DNA of 64,000 nt from Desarmillaria ectypa (taxonomy: Eukaryota; Basidiomycota; Agaricomycetes; Agaricales; Physalacriaceae): NCBI GenBank assembly GCA_030407005.1, contig JAUDYN010000001.1, positions 3,968,001-4,032,000 on the forward strand. Direction: 5' to 3'. Below, one piece after another: positions 25,385 to 37,245 of this stretch (its first letter is position 1; the number at the start of each line of letters is the position of its first letter). The position numbers and the translations under genes are program-made. The notes under the pieces were generated by a model, which ran no database searches, had not been told where the DNA came from, and saw only the letters and a program-made list of their open reading frames with translations.

Positions 25385-26210
25385 TCACTCAACTGTGCCT
25401 GACGCTGATATATCCACCTTCTTCTTTGGTGCACCGCTGGCGGTACCTATCATTTCGATCTCCTTCACAAGATCCATACCTTCTACAACTTCTCCAAACA
25501 CCACATGTCGCCCGTCCAGCTAATAGAAACAGCGGTAAGTACCTTGTGACGATAGTATATCGTGACACTTACCCAAGGAGTTTTTACAGTCGTGATGAAA
25601 AACTGAATCGATGTAAGTCATATGTCTAGATGCAATCAAAGAAAATAGATAGACCTGAGAACCATTAGTGTTTGGACCGGCGTTTGCCATGGACAAAAGC
25701 CCAGGTCGGTCATGTTTTCTCCTGAAACTCTCGTCTAGACGAATCCAGTCAAACCCTAGGCCAGAATTGGACAATTCAACACTCACCTCGAAACTTCAAG
25801 CCGTATATAGACTTTCCACCCGTCCCGTTATGCGCGGTAAAGTCACCCGCCTGAATCATAAACTAGGACCGGTCAATCTCCAGTATCGAGAAAGATGGAC
25901 AAGAACAATATCTTCCATTGAAGATACTCACGCCTGGTATTATACGATGGAAACTACAGCCAGCGTATCCGAATCCATGCTGGCCTGTGGCCAGCTCCCG
26001 AAAGTTCCTCGCCGTCCTAGGGACTATATCATCGTACAGACGGAACACGATCCTTCCTGCAGGATGGGAATCGATGGCTATATCGAACTACAAGTCGCGT
26101 CGAGGCAGGTAACAAAATGACCATCGAGGACACACATACGAATACGTTTGACCTGTGTGCACATCTCTTCAGTGATTGTGCATGAAAAATAGAGTTGAAG
26201 GAACATACAT
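25385..26210 (-). CDS. Cyclophilin A-type peptidyl-prolyl cis-trans isomerase
   Basis: It catalyses cis-trans isomerisation of X-Pro bonds and would bind cyclosporin A; this short form without signal peptide is cytosolic. Seven coding exons are inferred: 26210-26209 (only AT), 26152-26140, 26087-25932, 25862-25787, 25734-25655, 25602-25573 and 25519-25385. Together they give 492 nt and 163 residues, the normal length. The protein begins MSNVFFDIAI and keeps the catalytic Arg in FHRIIPG, then [30 protein letters not shown] and [16 protein letters not shown]. The Trp of TPW, important for cyclosporin binding, is present. The first intron (26208-26153) splits the start codon between T and G, and the next coding exon has only 13 nt. 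An alternative start at 26229 with a 42-nt intron is possible but gives an N-terminus unlike the family. Confidence 0.93.
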
Positions 26211-26255
26211 GAATCTGTCGGTCGAGAGCCATGGCGGTCCGGGAAATAAAGTAGA

Positions 26256-26620
26256 TCAGCAGAAAACCAGAAGGGAATGGGCACGTGACGTACGGACTGC
26301 TTTTTTCTTTCTCAGACACCAGAGGGGGGTGAACTTGTATGTCGGACGTGAAGATTGGAACTGGGGCAAGTACTCCGGAATACGTGGCTTAAATATGTGC
26401 TTGCTCACCACCTCGGGAACTTCCGTCCGTGGTAGCCTGGCCGCTATAGCCGTCTCAATGGCAAGCTCCGACAACGCATCAGCGAACATTATAAGTACTG
26501 GGTCGGTCCTAGGGCCAGGTGGCGTTCGAATCGTCCTCGTTGCAAGCAGCGCCTCATGGCATGCGGCACAGAAGTTTTTCCAACATATTGTAAGCGTCGA
26601 ATTTATTCACTTTACGTCCA
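26256..26620 (-). CDS. Possible small two-exon gene of unknown function
   Basis: A minus-strand frame encodes TIRTPPGPRTDPVLIMFADA and then LSELAIETAIAARLPRTEVP, with a codon pattern that looks coding. It ends at 26256, only 46 bases upstream of the cyclophilin start. A candidate first exon with ATG at about 26620 (MDVK) could join through an intron ending near 26545. I recognise no family. The very short gap to the cyclophilin start would leave little room for that gene's promoter, so this could also be chance or an upstream region. Confidence 0.27.
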
Positions 26621-27889
26621 TGTTCACTTACACTTTCGATTTACAGCACCCCAAAAATTGACACAAATTGATTAGACTTCTAACCTTTCTGTCCCGCCGT
26701 GGAGCTTTCTCCGACCGAATTGATTCCCGGCTCTCGCTTTTGAATTAACCCCTCGCAAGGTACCTATGGCGGCGATCAAAGACACATGTGGTGCCGCTAA
26801 AAATGTGTTTCGAGGGCCTTTGGCTTCGTTGCCACACTATTCGGGCATCTCCGAGAGAATGCCCACTGGGCACATCGTTCAATCTGAAATAGACACTTGT
26901 ATTAGCACTTAGCGCTAGTTACCTCTTCCACATCACCGCCACTTTGGCATACCAATTTAGTATGTGCATCTTCCCCCCTCAATCTTACGTTCTCATTACC
27001 TGCTATTAGGTTACATTGATCGGCGGATTCCGACCCGCTTATTATCCTGTCTAGTATGTTCATTCCACTGGCGGGGGATGCCAGCGTCAGTAGTGTGTTT
27101 CTTTCAAGAAAAAATCCGACAATACGCCTAAACCCGAAGATGTAAAGATTAATCCTTACGCAGAAATCGCCAGCGTGGTTAAATTTGGCCTTGGCTCTGA
27201 TCTCTCACACCCGCAAACGTCGTATCATCCGTCAAGCAATGAATGGTTCTCTTGAGTTGTTGGATCAACCTGCAGGCGAGATTTGTACTCTTCGAAGGAT
27301 CTAGTGCGGATGAGAAGTTGATATTGATATGGATCAACACAATCGAAAGTACCCCACGATTGCCTCGTGCTGATTACTAGTCTTTGGTCATCGAGTTCGT
27401 GTGCGAATGTCTTTATTGTCGAGATGCCTACTCCTGTAACTGTTTCCAACACGCACTCGTGGTTTTTGTTACCCTCGGGAACCAGAGGAGTGGTACCATT
27501 AATTTATTGCTCATATCTTTCGACCAGCCTTCTGGATAGGTCCTTACTCCCCATTGACGATGGATTCGAAGCCTTGCGACTCCTGGATGTTTGCGTCATT
27601 CTCGCTATCATCCTATCAATATATATTTGATATCATCACGAGCATAGCTGTGTACTTAAATGACGGTCATGCTACAGGTCTCCGCCGACAACTGGAGGTC
27701 GGAACTTCCTTATGACCGTCACAGGCCGACGCACGATGCCGGTCACCCTATTAGAATGCGTTCGTACTTAGGCTGATGGTTGTACATTTTTACTACTGGT
27801 ATGAGAAAGCGTGCGTTGGCACGCATTGCAATTGTGCACATCAAATTTCGTTACAAATACTATGGCACGGCTACTGCAGTGAGCATGTG
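26621..27889. other. Intergenic, nothing recognised
   Basis: Only short frames are present. A 75-codon minus-strand frame at 27452-27225 has no recognisable motif. The right part contains the 3' flank of the large ZZ-domain gene. Confidence 0.45.
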
Positions 27890-30800
27890 TCAATCATTTC
27901 CCTTCAAGATATTTCCGTTGACTGAACTGCTGAAGTATTCCTTCAGCATCGTTTCCATCGCGGATAATCGGCTCTCGACTCTGTCTTCAAGTGCCGCGAG
28001 CCGCTGATCAACTTTGTCGAACTTCTTTTCGAGAGCTGCCAGTTTCACCTCGGTCGTGACGACCTCCACCGGCGGATTACAATCGGCGATTCGTAGAAGG
28101 GGCTCCCCGAGCTCGTGAGGATCATTTGGTATTGGTTCCTTCTTCTTGGCATCGCATTCGTCGCAAACATACGCATCGATGGCTGGAGCCCGTGTGAATG
28201 AGCGTTCGGAGTACGGGCGGCAAACGAAAAGGACGTACTGCAGATCAAGCATACCCAACAAGGTAATGATATCACTTTCCCACAACACCGACATTTTGGG
28301 GGTACAGGTGCGGTCGAAGCTTCCTTCTTCGACTGGCCACTATGGGATAAGCCACTCTTCTCCACAGGCTCGATACGGTTCTTGAGAGAAGACCGGAACT
28401 CCCCTTTGATGCGGACCACCATAGAACAGGCTTCAGGAATTATCCACCGCAGACGACCATCTAGGACGACACTATCAAACTTCAGCAGGACATGGGACGG
28501 ATCATGCACGAATCCACCACGTTCACAGCTTGTGTCAATACAACTCATGCATAGATCAATCGTGTCTGTAAATGAGTCATTCATACAGGTGAGGCAGGCC
28601 AGTCTGCTCCCCAAAATAAGACCATTACACGAGTCGCAACCGTAACCACTGGTTTAACGGAAATTGTCAGTATTAAGGAAAAACACAGGACTCTGGGCTG
28701 TTGACTTACATGAACATGCGCCGGGTTATCTCGTCAGCGACAAAAGAGTAGTAATACCGACTATCCATTGGACAAATGGTGCACCTCAAACGGTACAACT
28801 CCTGTTGTTCCTCCTCTGACAATGGGTTACGTGGGCAATAATTCTCGTCCATACACCGTTCCCTGACAGCCAATTCCACGAAGCGACGTCTTTCAGCGAA
28901 CCTGTCCTTCAGGAACTTCCAAGAAAAAGACTTCCTCCTCATTCGGTCCAGCACAGAGGTGCAGGCAAACCTCCATCGCGCCCGAGCACGACTTTCTGCG
29001 TCCTCATCAGCCGCTGGGAGATCTCGCGGATCACCGGGAAGAAATCTGCACAAGGAAGCAGGGATTCGGCGCAAAATAAACTTGTAAAAATAATCCTCTG
29101 ACTCTGGATCGGTAGATCCTGAGCTATCGGATGCTTGTGAAGCATCATTGTCAACGTCAGCTTCATTAGACTCGGGGTCAGCTGCGCCGCTTTGGTTTTC
29201 TTCAGTTGCATTGGTTTCATCGTTCTGGAGGGTCGAACTGCGCTCCCCATCTGTACTTTCTTCGGAAGCTGCCTGGACCTCCCCCTGGGACACGGCATCT
29301 CCATCCTTATTCTCTTCGGCTGTTCCTTGGTCACCGTTGTCGTCACCTTGCTCGTCACCTCCCTCATTATCGGACGACTGCGCGTCTGAGCCATCTTCGT
29401 CTTCATCCCCGGAGCCACCTATGTATTTGCACCACCCTTTGATTATGCCCTTTTCAGCATCAAGGTCCCCAGTAAGGTCCACAAAGTCACCATCTTCGAA
29501 AGCAAGGCGGATGTACACCTTGTTGCTCTCTTTGACGTCGCCAGAGATATTCATAGTCCACTTCCATGTCGCCGCTTTCCCAGTCAAAGCGCCATCTATC
29601 AGGGAATCGATGACAAGCTGTACCAGACAGATATCCGATTTACGCTCATAGTAAAGGTGACCGGTCCACTGTCCTTGTATTGGGTCTTGGGGGTGTTCTT
29701 CAGCGAAGTCGGAGGAAAGGTAGTACATATCAGATCCAGAAATGTCGGGAAGAGGATATCGCAGAATGCTGAGAGGGATGTCCATAAGAGGTTCGGTGCC
29801 TTCATCATCAATGGTGGGATCTTCATTGACATAGTCAGAGATAAAGCTGTTGGACGGTCGCTTTTCGGGATTATTGTAGGAGAGTTTGAACTGCATGAGA
29901 CATATGAGAACTTCAAATGTACAACATGGACAACATGTCTTGCCATGCCAAAAGCAAAGTTCTCGAGCTTTTCAACTACATCGACATTACTCTGCTTGAA
30001 GATTGCTGATAACAACATTTATCAATATAAACCAGAGATCGCAAGAATCATGAACGTACAAGCTAGATTTTGCATTCGTTGGTCGACTACCGAGAACAAG
30101 TTCCACAAGGATGAGGACATGTTCGACATTTCATATGGGTCTAGAACTAATCTGGTGGATAGACGGACTACTCTTAGCTGATGCCTGAGAAGAAGATAGA
30201 GCATGGGATAAATGTACTGAAAAGTGATCAGTGAAAGCTGATAATCGAGAGCCGGTTAACCTACACGTTCGATACGCCCAGGTCCGGCTATCAGAGACAC
30301 GGTGGATCTTGCATCGATATCATATAGGACATCTTCAAGGTTACGCATCATACGTGTTTCCTCGCTCTGAGTGTACGCTTCAGTGAGTCTTCGCAACTCA
30401 CTACTTTCCAAAGCGTGCGAAGGTATGTCTCGAGTAGACTGAAGAAGCTTATCGACCTGGTAAATAGCATCGTGCTGAAGATACAGGGCCACCGCCTCAC
30501 GATTCGCGGGTAACACATGGGGAAACGCGTTGTACATTGTAGAGAGAATCATGTGAATCTTCTTTTTATATTGATCCACACTGACATGCCAGCCTAGTGT
30601 GGGATTCATTAGCAGGAATGAACAAAGTGCGCTGCGAGACATGCCTTCGGCCCAGTATGCGATCCATTGGGGGAGTCTGCAGGAGGCAGTCAATAGGCTG
30701 CGAACGAGACGGGTTATGACGGAACTCACGTCCAACCCGATGGCATAGACTTTGTGAAGGTATTGATCTCTTTGGTGGTGATGAAGCCTGTCGCGTCATC

Positions 30801-32649
30801 ATCCACGGCTTCGAGGATGGGCTGAACATGGGCAACATTAAAGTACGCCAGAGCCCAGCGATCATTCCTACATTCGAGAGAGAGAAAATCGTCGTTAACA
30901 GCACTTATCGGTGAGATAATAGGGCTTCCGGGTTCAGAGGCACCGGGCGACATAATAGACGAGACACTCAGAGCGCCGAGCTTGTCAATAAAGTAGTCAT
31001 GCAGGGCAAGAACGAGGTGCTTAGCCTTGACACTACCTCTCCAAGCCTATCGAATGGGATCAACACATACAATGCGACAAGAATAAAACATAGCAAAAAA
31101 CACGTACCATATCTTTCCAAAGCTCCTTCATGTCCTTGAAAGAAATGAGCACGCGAATGAAACGAAACAGCACAACTTACCTCATTGATAATTCGGTCAT
31201 GAGCACCAGAGGCCATGGCGGTAAGGATATGAGATTCGGTGTTTCTCAATGAATCTTTGAAAATCGACGTCAGTTGTCGGTTCTGGATTTCCAGCTTCTT
31301 CTCAAAGTGGGCAATGTTCCTTTCTAGAGCTTGCTCGACGTCCTCGGCCCATTCTTTCCGCATCTCTTTCTGGACCTTGTCCTTGGCCCCAGACCATGTT
31401 TCTCCCGTCCCTGATTGATGCCCAAGTACACCTGCAATTCCCTCCCCACTTTTGTCGATAAGTTCGTGTAATAATTGCTCGTTGTCTATGCACACCTTGA
31501 CTCCGCCCTTCTCTTTGATGAACGTCTGAACATCTCGCTCCCGGGAGGTGTCCAACTTCCTAAACACCGACATCATCACTTCCATGGTCTGGTCGAGCTT
31601 GCGATCCATGGACTTCAGTCTTTTGTCCTGACCATCCAGCTTAGCATTGGCAGATTCGACTCCACGCGCTGTATGAATTTGTAGGGCGAAATCGATGTCC
31701 TCGCGATATTGCGTGAACTTTGCGGCGTAACCTGCGAGACGAGTTTCATAAACCTTAGCTTTGATTGTCTTGGCTAATTCGAATATAAATGGCGAGTTCT
31801 GAAGAGAATTGAAAGGAGGAGACCCACCTAAAAACCCCTTCTTCAGGTAGTGGTCGCAGGCGGAGCCAGTTTCTCGGATGTCCTTTGCGATTGCTTCCAT
31901 CAAGGAACCCATCCGATCTTCGATCGTGGTGCCGTCGGAGTCAACTTCTTTAGGATCCTTAATATGACGAAGCCTGGAGAAATCTGTTAGTGGTATTTTG
32001 GAAATAAAAGGAGACATAGTATACTTACTGGAACAGTACGGTCATCGTGTCCTGCATTTGAAGCTTCACAGCGAGAACCTTTTTGTTGTTGCCTCGGCGT
32101 GTCATATCAAGCGTAATAACCAGTTTGAAAGCGAGGACGGCCACTGAGGGTAGGCTTTAAAATAAGCATCTAGGCGCTCGTGATTCATGACTGACCGCCA
32201 ACGAACGGATGCAATTGACCGAGCGCATCCAACCCCTTCATCACCACTTCAGAGGTCTCGGCAAACGAGCTCAATGCGCTATCGATCGATTTTGTGTCAA
32301 GCGAAAGCGAAGAAATTGCTGTAGCCGCCGAAGCGATTGCTGATTCGTTCACTGCATACCAAGTGTTGAGAGAGGCGTAGGAAGTCGTGATGCCAGACAG
32401 ACCGATGGTATCCACTAATATACGTTGGCATAATATCAAAATGACTATTAGCTACTCACTCAGCTTGTCAGCCTTCTTTTGCGTCTTAGACAGTTCCGTT
32501 TTGGAAAATGCAGCCTGGTACGCAGCGTCCAGGGATTGCTGGCGATGCAGGTCCTCAAGAATATCCTTGCTGTCTGCATCAGTTCCGTTTATGCTGATTT
32601 TTGGCACAGGAAGAGGTTTCTCCACGTCTGAGGGAGGAGCAGTCGACAT
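27890..32649 (-). CDS. Goodbye-domain, EF-hand and ZZ zinc-finger protein, about 1373 residues
   Basis: Thirteen exons give 4122 nt: 32649-32460, 32414-32196, 32143-32029, 31973-31828, 31773-31181, 31134-31108, 31046-30730, 30676-30265, 30216-30060, 30005-29944, 29890-28710, 28648-28239 and 28182-27890. The start resembles the fungal Goodbye domain (GLSGITTSYASLNTWYAV, AVLAFKLVITLDM), an N-terminal module known from fungal STAND proteins. A coiled coil follows (about 230-400). A canonical EF-hand loop is at D512-E523 (DDDATGFITTKE), a calcium-binding signature. A long acidic low-complexity stretch comes before the ZZ-type finger (CDSCNGLILGSRLACLTC, from about residue 1143). A second Cys-rich cluster (CRCCGK..CWVCLIC..CDECDAK) and a C-terminal coiled coil close the protein. 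One intron appears to use a GC donor (29943). Similar multi-domain proteins form large families in Agaricomycetes; a role in regulation or nonself sensing is inference. Confidence 0.87.
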
Positions 32650-33456
32650 GGTGGTAAGAAAATAACAAATATGGATCGCATCAACCCAAATTCAAAACAA
32701 AGGACGTTGATATTCAGGAACAATGATAGGTTATCACCGTTATTGATGTGTAGTAACCTCAAGGCTGTGTTTTGACGTTGACGCCCATGTAGTCCGTCTC
32801 CCAAAGGACGGTCCGAAATTTGGCCATGGATTACGACCCTGCATGGGCCAATACTACACAAAGTTGAAAAGCCACACTAAAAAAAACGGAAAGTGATAGT
32901 TAACACTTTCAAACACTCAGAAGCGGGTAGTCGGCGTACCGTATATAGGACCTATGTCACAGAAGAGTACTATGCAGGTGTGTAAGGATAGCACCCGTAA
33001 GTCTCAAGGTGGTGGTGTTACCGGCGCCAGGTCCTAATAAGGAACGGCCGTATCCACAGCACTAACATGGCAAGCCATGCGCTATGGGTAATTGTCAGCC
33101 ATTGACAATCTGAACTGGTTAAAGTTTTCGGCGTTCGCGTTTCATGGCATGTGACTCCCAGGGCCGGCTCCCCGGTCCAGGACTATCTAGGGCCGATAAT
33201 CCGGAAGGAGCCTGGGCCTGCCTCCCGAAAATTTCTTTTTCCTTCTTAGCACAACCTGCAATATTGAACACAGAATTTCCACGCAACCAGACATTAGGCA
33301 TGGAATTGAGCTAGGGTGCAGAAATTTCCAAGGAGTTTTCCACTTTTTTACGAGCTTTTAATAGCAGATTAAGGACCCGTGCCTGTGGCAATGGGCGCTA
33401 CGAGACCCTGACTCGGTCATTGCTTACTGATGGGGGTTCCCCGTTTCTTGGATATC
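32650..33456. other. Intergenic, nothing recognised
   Basis: This contains the presumed promoter of the minus-strand ZZ gene and the region before the NmrA-like pseudogene. No coding signal was seen. Confidence 0.5.
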
Positions 33457-34250
33457 ATGTCTCAGAAAAATATCCTTGTGACCGAATCTATAGGAAGGCA
33501 AGGTCAGGCATTCATTTCTGCACTTCGAGACGCGGCCGATTTTCATGTTTTAGCTCTCACCCGCAACTCTTCATCGCGAAAAGCCAGACGGCTGCTCGCT
33601 TCCGCGTCCAATGTGATGATAATCAAAATGGACCTCGACTCCGACGCGTCCATTCGGAACGCGTTTGAGAATACCAGATCCACTGGCGGCGGCACCTTGG
33701 GAGTCTTCTGTGTTTCTCGCTTTTCCGGGACTTGGCGTAAATGCAGATGGAGAAGAGACAAAGGAAAGGTACGTCATCTCATCTTCCGAACTCCGAGGTA
33801 TACGTGAAAGGCTGAAGGATGGATTCAGGTCCTCGCTCGAATATGGTGTCCCATGCTGCGTGTTCTCTTCTGTGGAGCGAGGAGGAGAATGCTCAGATGA
33901 TGTTCTCATGTTAGATAGACTAGCCAAGGCGAGAATTGAACGACATCTTCGCGTTTTGGGCTCCCACGGGCTTGCTTGAACGTACGTTGTTTCTTGCTCC
34001 GGAGCCTTCTCCACATTGATGAAAGGGTGGCGACAGAATATTACGGCCTGGCTTCTTAATGGACAACTACGAGGGTATTGTCAGTGCTATTACCGTCCCG
34101 GTATTAAAGGCAGGCCTGCAAAGCGATACGACGATTCAGTTGGTGGTAAGCGACGCGACTTCGTCCAATTTTCTGCCAAAGACTCTTGACAGTATAGAGA
34201 GGATATAGGCATGTAGCTGCCTTCCGAGCTAGCTGTCAGGATCTTGTCTT
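33457..34250 (+). pseudogene. NmrA-like NAD(P)-binding protein, pseudogene
   Basis: NmrA-like proteins are Rossmann-fold, NAD(P)-binding regulators or reductases. The copy starts well (MSQKNILVTESIGRQGQAF, then FHVLALTRNSSS) but the nucleotide-binding glycine pattern is already altered (TESIGRQG). Near 33700-33720 the frame shifts by one base: the continuation LAFPGLGVNADGEE lies in another frame. An apparent intron (33769-33828) is followed by the conserved block DRLAKARIERHLRVLG. Then comes a TGA at 33977-33979, where relatives have Trp (GLA-W-TILRPG). After a second intron, RPGFLMDNYEGIVSAITVP still reads in frame. The end breaks up after 34210. One frameshift plus one nonsense codon make this a pseudogene. 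Confidence 0.75.
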
Positions 34251-37245
34251 CTTTGCCTCCCAGATCCTTTTTGTTGTTGGAGAAGTTTACACTATATTTG
34301 AACAAGAGGAGGATTTTCGGCGCCGAACTGGTCGTGATCTCCCCTCAGCCACAGTCTCTGTGGGAAATCCTTCTCTCTATGAATGGGCATACACAAGGCT
34401 TGTCAGTTGTCCAGCTTTGTTTTAATTTTCTACTCTTAATGAATCATTAATATGCAGAGTAGCCGACATCGAGAGTTTGCCGCGCGCGTATGACTGGCGA
34501 ATGTCCCGATGAAGACGGTCAGATGGTCGCAACAAGATAGGCTTATCAAGACGTGACGATGTTTGCAAAATGGGCCGAACTGACAAGTGGGTCTTCGCTG
34601 AATAGATCACAAGGCTAGAATCGAATTACAATCAGAAAGCTCCTGTCAGGACGGTAGAAGTAGATGATGACTCGACTACTTGCTCATACCAAGTCCTCTC
34701 GTAATTGAGAATAAATCCGATTATTCTCGTGCCTAACACCTGGTCCTGCGAACTTCTTTACAATCATTGGCTCGTCCCCCGGGCTGCTTATCGGACGGAA
34801 CTATGGGTCTTTCCTACGCATAGGCCACTATTTTCAGCCACTGAATAGTCTTACACTGGACATAACAGATGTCAGCGATGACATACACTATTCAGTCATT
34901 AGGTTAGTGGTATCATGGTTTTATTCATGGTATACGACTTAACACCGCAGCAGATCGCCTTTCGGGATCCGCCAACGGACACAAGCTTACCCGTGTAATT
35001 TTTCGTGATCAACAATCGATTGGCTGGTTCCTCCTGCTTTAGGAAACCGGGATTGTTTTCTTCGTCTGTTTCCCATGAATCGTAATACACCCTTTACCAT
35101 GCCCCAGCCCACATGCTTCCTATTGCCGCGTGTGGTTTGTTCTATCCTAAGACGTCGGCTTATGACAAGTTGCAGCATATTGGATGGGAATATCCGAACC
35201 GAAGCTACTCACCCAAGTATGTTCTACCCATCGAGATGGCATCGTGGACAAGTGCGCAGAAAGGGTTGAGCCGTGGCATGACACTAAGGATCAGTGCCCG
35301 GCCTGGTCATTCCGGAAGGTGCCACTGTCGCCTGTGTTTGTGTCATCCCGTTTTTTGCCCCCTTTCCCGTCCAGCCTTCCTCCCCGACGCCACTTAATAG
35401 GACCATGTACCGGTTTTCCAAAGTTTAAACTCCTACTTCCAAAGAGCTGGTTGTACCAACTTGGATACACCCTTCCCTCTCTTTTAAAGGGGATCAGCGG
35501 GTATATTGGCTTACCCCATCGGTTACTTAATTTACTAAAATGATGCCCATTTTTTCAGCTCCCGTTAGAGGCATGACACTGACAATTAATACTTGGATCG
35601 CAAAATCTTGTGGGTATCACTGTCGCTCGCCCTTTCGTCGCCTTGGCACTGATATGGTACTTATTCTTTTAAAAAATTCACAGCAGAGACCAATCAGTAA
35701 CCGGGCTGACCAGAGGAGTTTTGCCATCGTCTGCCTTGCCATCGCCATTGCCTTTTATCTTATTCCATCCTGGCACCTGACAAAGGTCGTTGAGTTGACT
35801 CAACAAGCTACTCTTACGCCCTTCCCGGTCTCTCTTTCTCATGGCGATCAACAATTACGCATTACGCGTCGAGCTTACTTCATTGGAGACAGTTGTTAAT
35901 ATAGTGCCCGTTTTCAAGGTCCTTCGTCTGGGGTACCGGAGCATTTCCAGCGGTTAGGTCGTGAGGCGGCCAGCCCGCGGTTCCTGCTCTGAAAAGATCT
36001 CACTATTCGTACCCCCAGATCTTCTGATTCCCTAGATTGAGGAGTTCATTCGCTGCCGCGTTGAATTTTTGGAGAATCCATGTCGGTCTGGAAAACGGTG
36101 AGGAATCAGAGATAATAATCAGTGCCTATCCTTGTTATTCTAGACGCTCATCTCATCTGAACCTGACTCTTGCCGGACGCTAAAAACATGGGAATTTTCG
36201 TCTTTTCTTTGCTACCATTGACATCCCATCCACCTCAGCGGCATTCATTTGCAAGACACATCGTCGTGACACTGTTTGGATTATTATACCACCTTTCCTA
36301 ACTCGCCGCAATAGCGCTATCATGATCGCGCTGTGGCGGATCGACCTGACGACCAAGCTCCAAAGTTAGGCTTCTAGAAGTGTTATAGAGACCGTCAGGG
36401 AATTGCGAATGAGGCCAATTGAATTGTATGGTTCCTGTCTTGTGTCTACGGGCGGCGCACTCATTGAATCACGGTAGCCAACCTTTCTCAGGCCCTATCA
36501 CGCTGTTATAAATGATGTCGGAAGACTCATATTGTTATTGCAATTAGTCGAAGGCCGAATATGGAGAGGGAGATTTTGCTGCCAGTACTGAACGCGGGAC
36601 CGACGCCAGCCTGCTGCATACCACGAGGAATGTTGATGCCTTCTTTCAGAATCATCAAACCTCGGCTGCGAATATGTACAAGACGGTGTCTTGGGAATAT
36701 GAAATTTAGTTCCAATATCATTCCTCAAGTCCTTATGTGCAGCTGGGGAAATTTGCCACCAAGAGTCTTGTCGTCTCTTCATATATACAGCGCTATGCCT
36801 CTGTCCCAATTATGGGCTCAAAAGGAAGAAATAAGGGTCGTTCCCCAAGTGGGCTTCGATATATCGTCATTTGACATTTCGTTGTCGCATCGACACGTCG
36901 ACGTCAACGTCCAAAAACAAGATAAAAAGAAGAGTTAGATATGCTGTGACTGGAGAGCGTCAGCTGTCGATTGTTCTATGGTGAAAACATACTCCAAGGT
37001 ATCAAGTGAAGAAAATTGACTGCTCTGCTTTCCAGACAGTAAAATACCAAGCGACAGTAACGGTCATTTTCCGCTCAAGGACCACCGCATCTGTAGGTGG
37101 CGTCTATCAGCGAGCTAAGAGCAATTTTTTCGAATTTTACCAGACCTTATATTTGTAAAAGAAGCAAAAGAAGCACTTGGGCATCCCAAAAAGGAAGGCG
37201 TACTTTTCGATCACAGGCAGCACACTCACCACTTTCGTCCATACT
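34251..37245. other. 3 kb without a recognised gene
   Basis: Some plus-strand pieces near 35110-35260 (TSAYDKLQHIGWEYPNRSYS) and 35540-35900 have a coding look but no start, intron structure or family could be assigned. A minus-strand piece near 36560-36720 (EGINIPRGMQQAGVGPAFS) is similar. They may be decayed genes. Confidence 0.35.

Noticed and set aside
26176..26661. Plus-strand 161-codon frame
   Set aside because: It is antisense to the cyclophilin 5' end and the possible small minus-strand gene; no motif and no codon signature of its own.
29148..29651. Plus-strand 167-codon Ser/Pro-rich frame
   Set aside because: It lies opposite the acidic low-complexity exon of the ZZ gene; long antisense frames are expected there from codon bias.
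28706..29896. 396-codon frame as an independent gene starting at 29896
   Set aside because: The family sequence continues upstream through a GC-AG intron and downstream into the ZZ finger, so it is exon 11 of the large gene.
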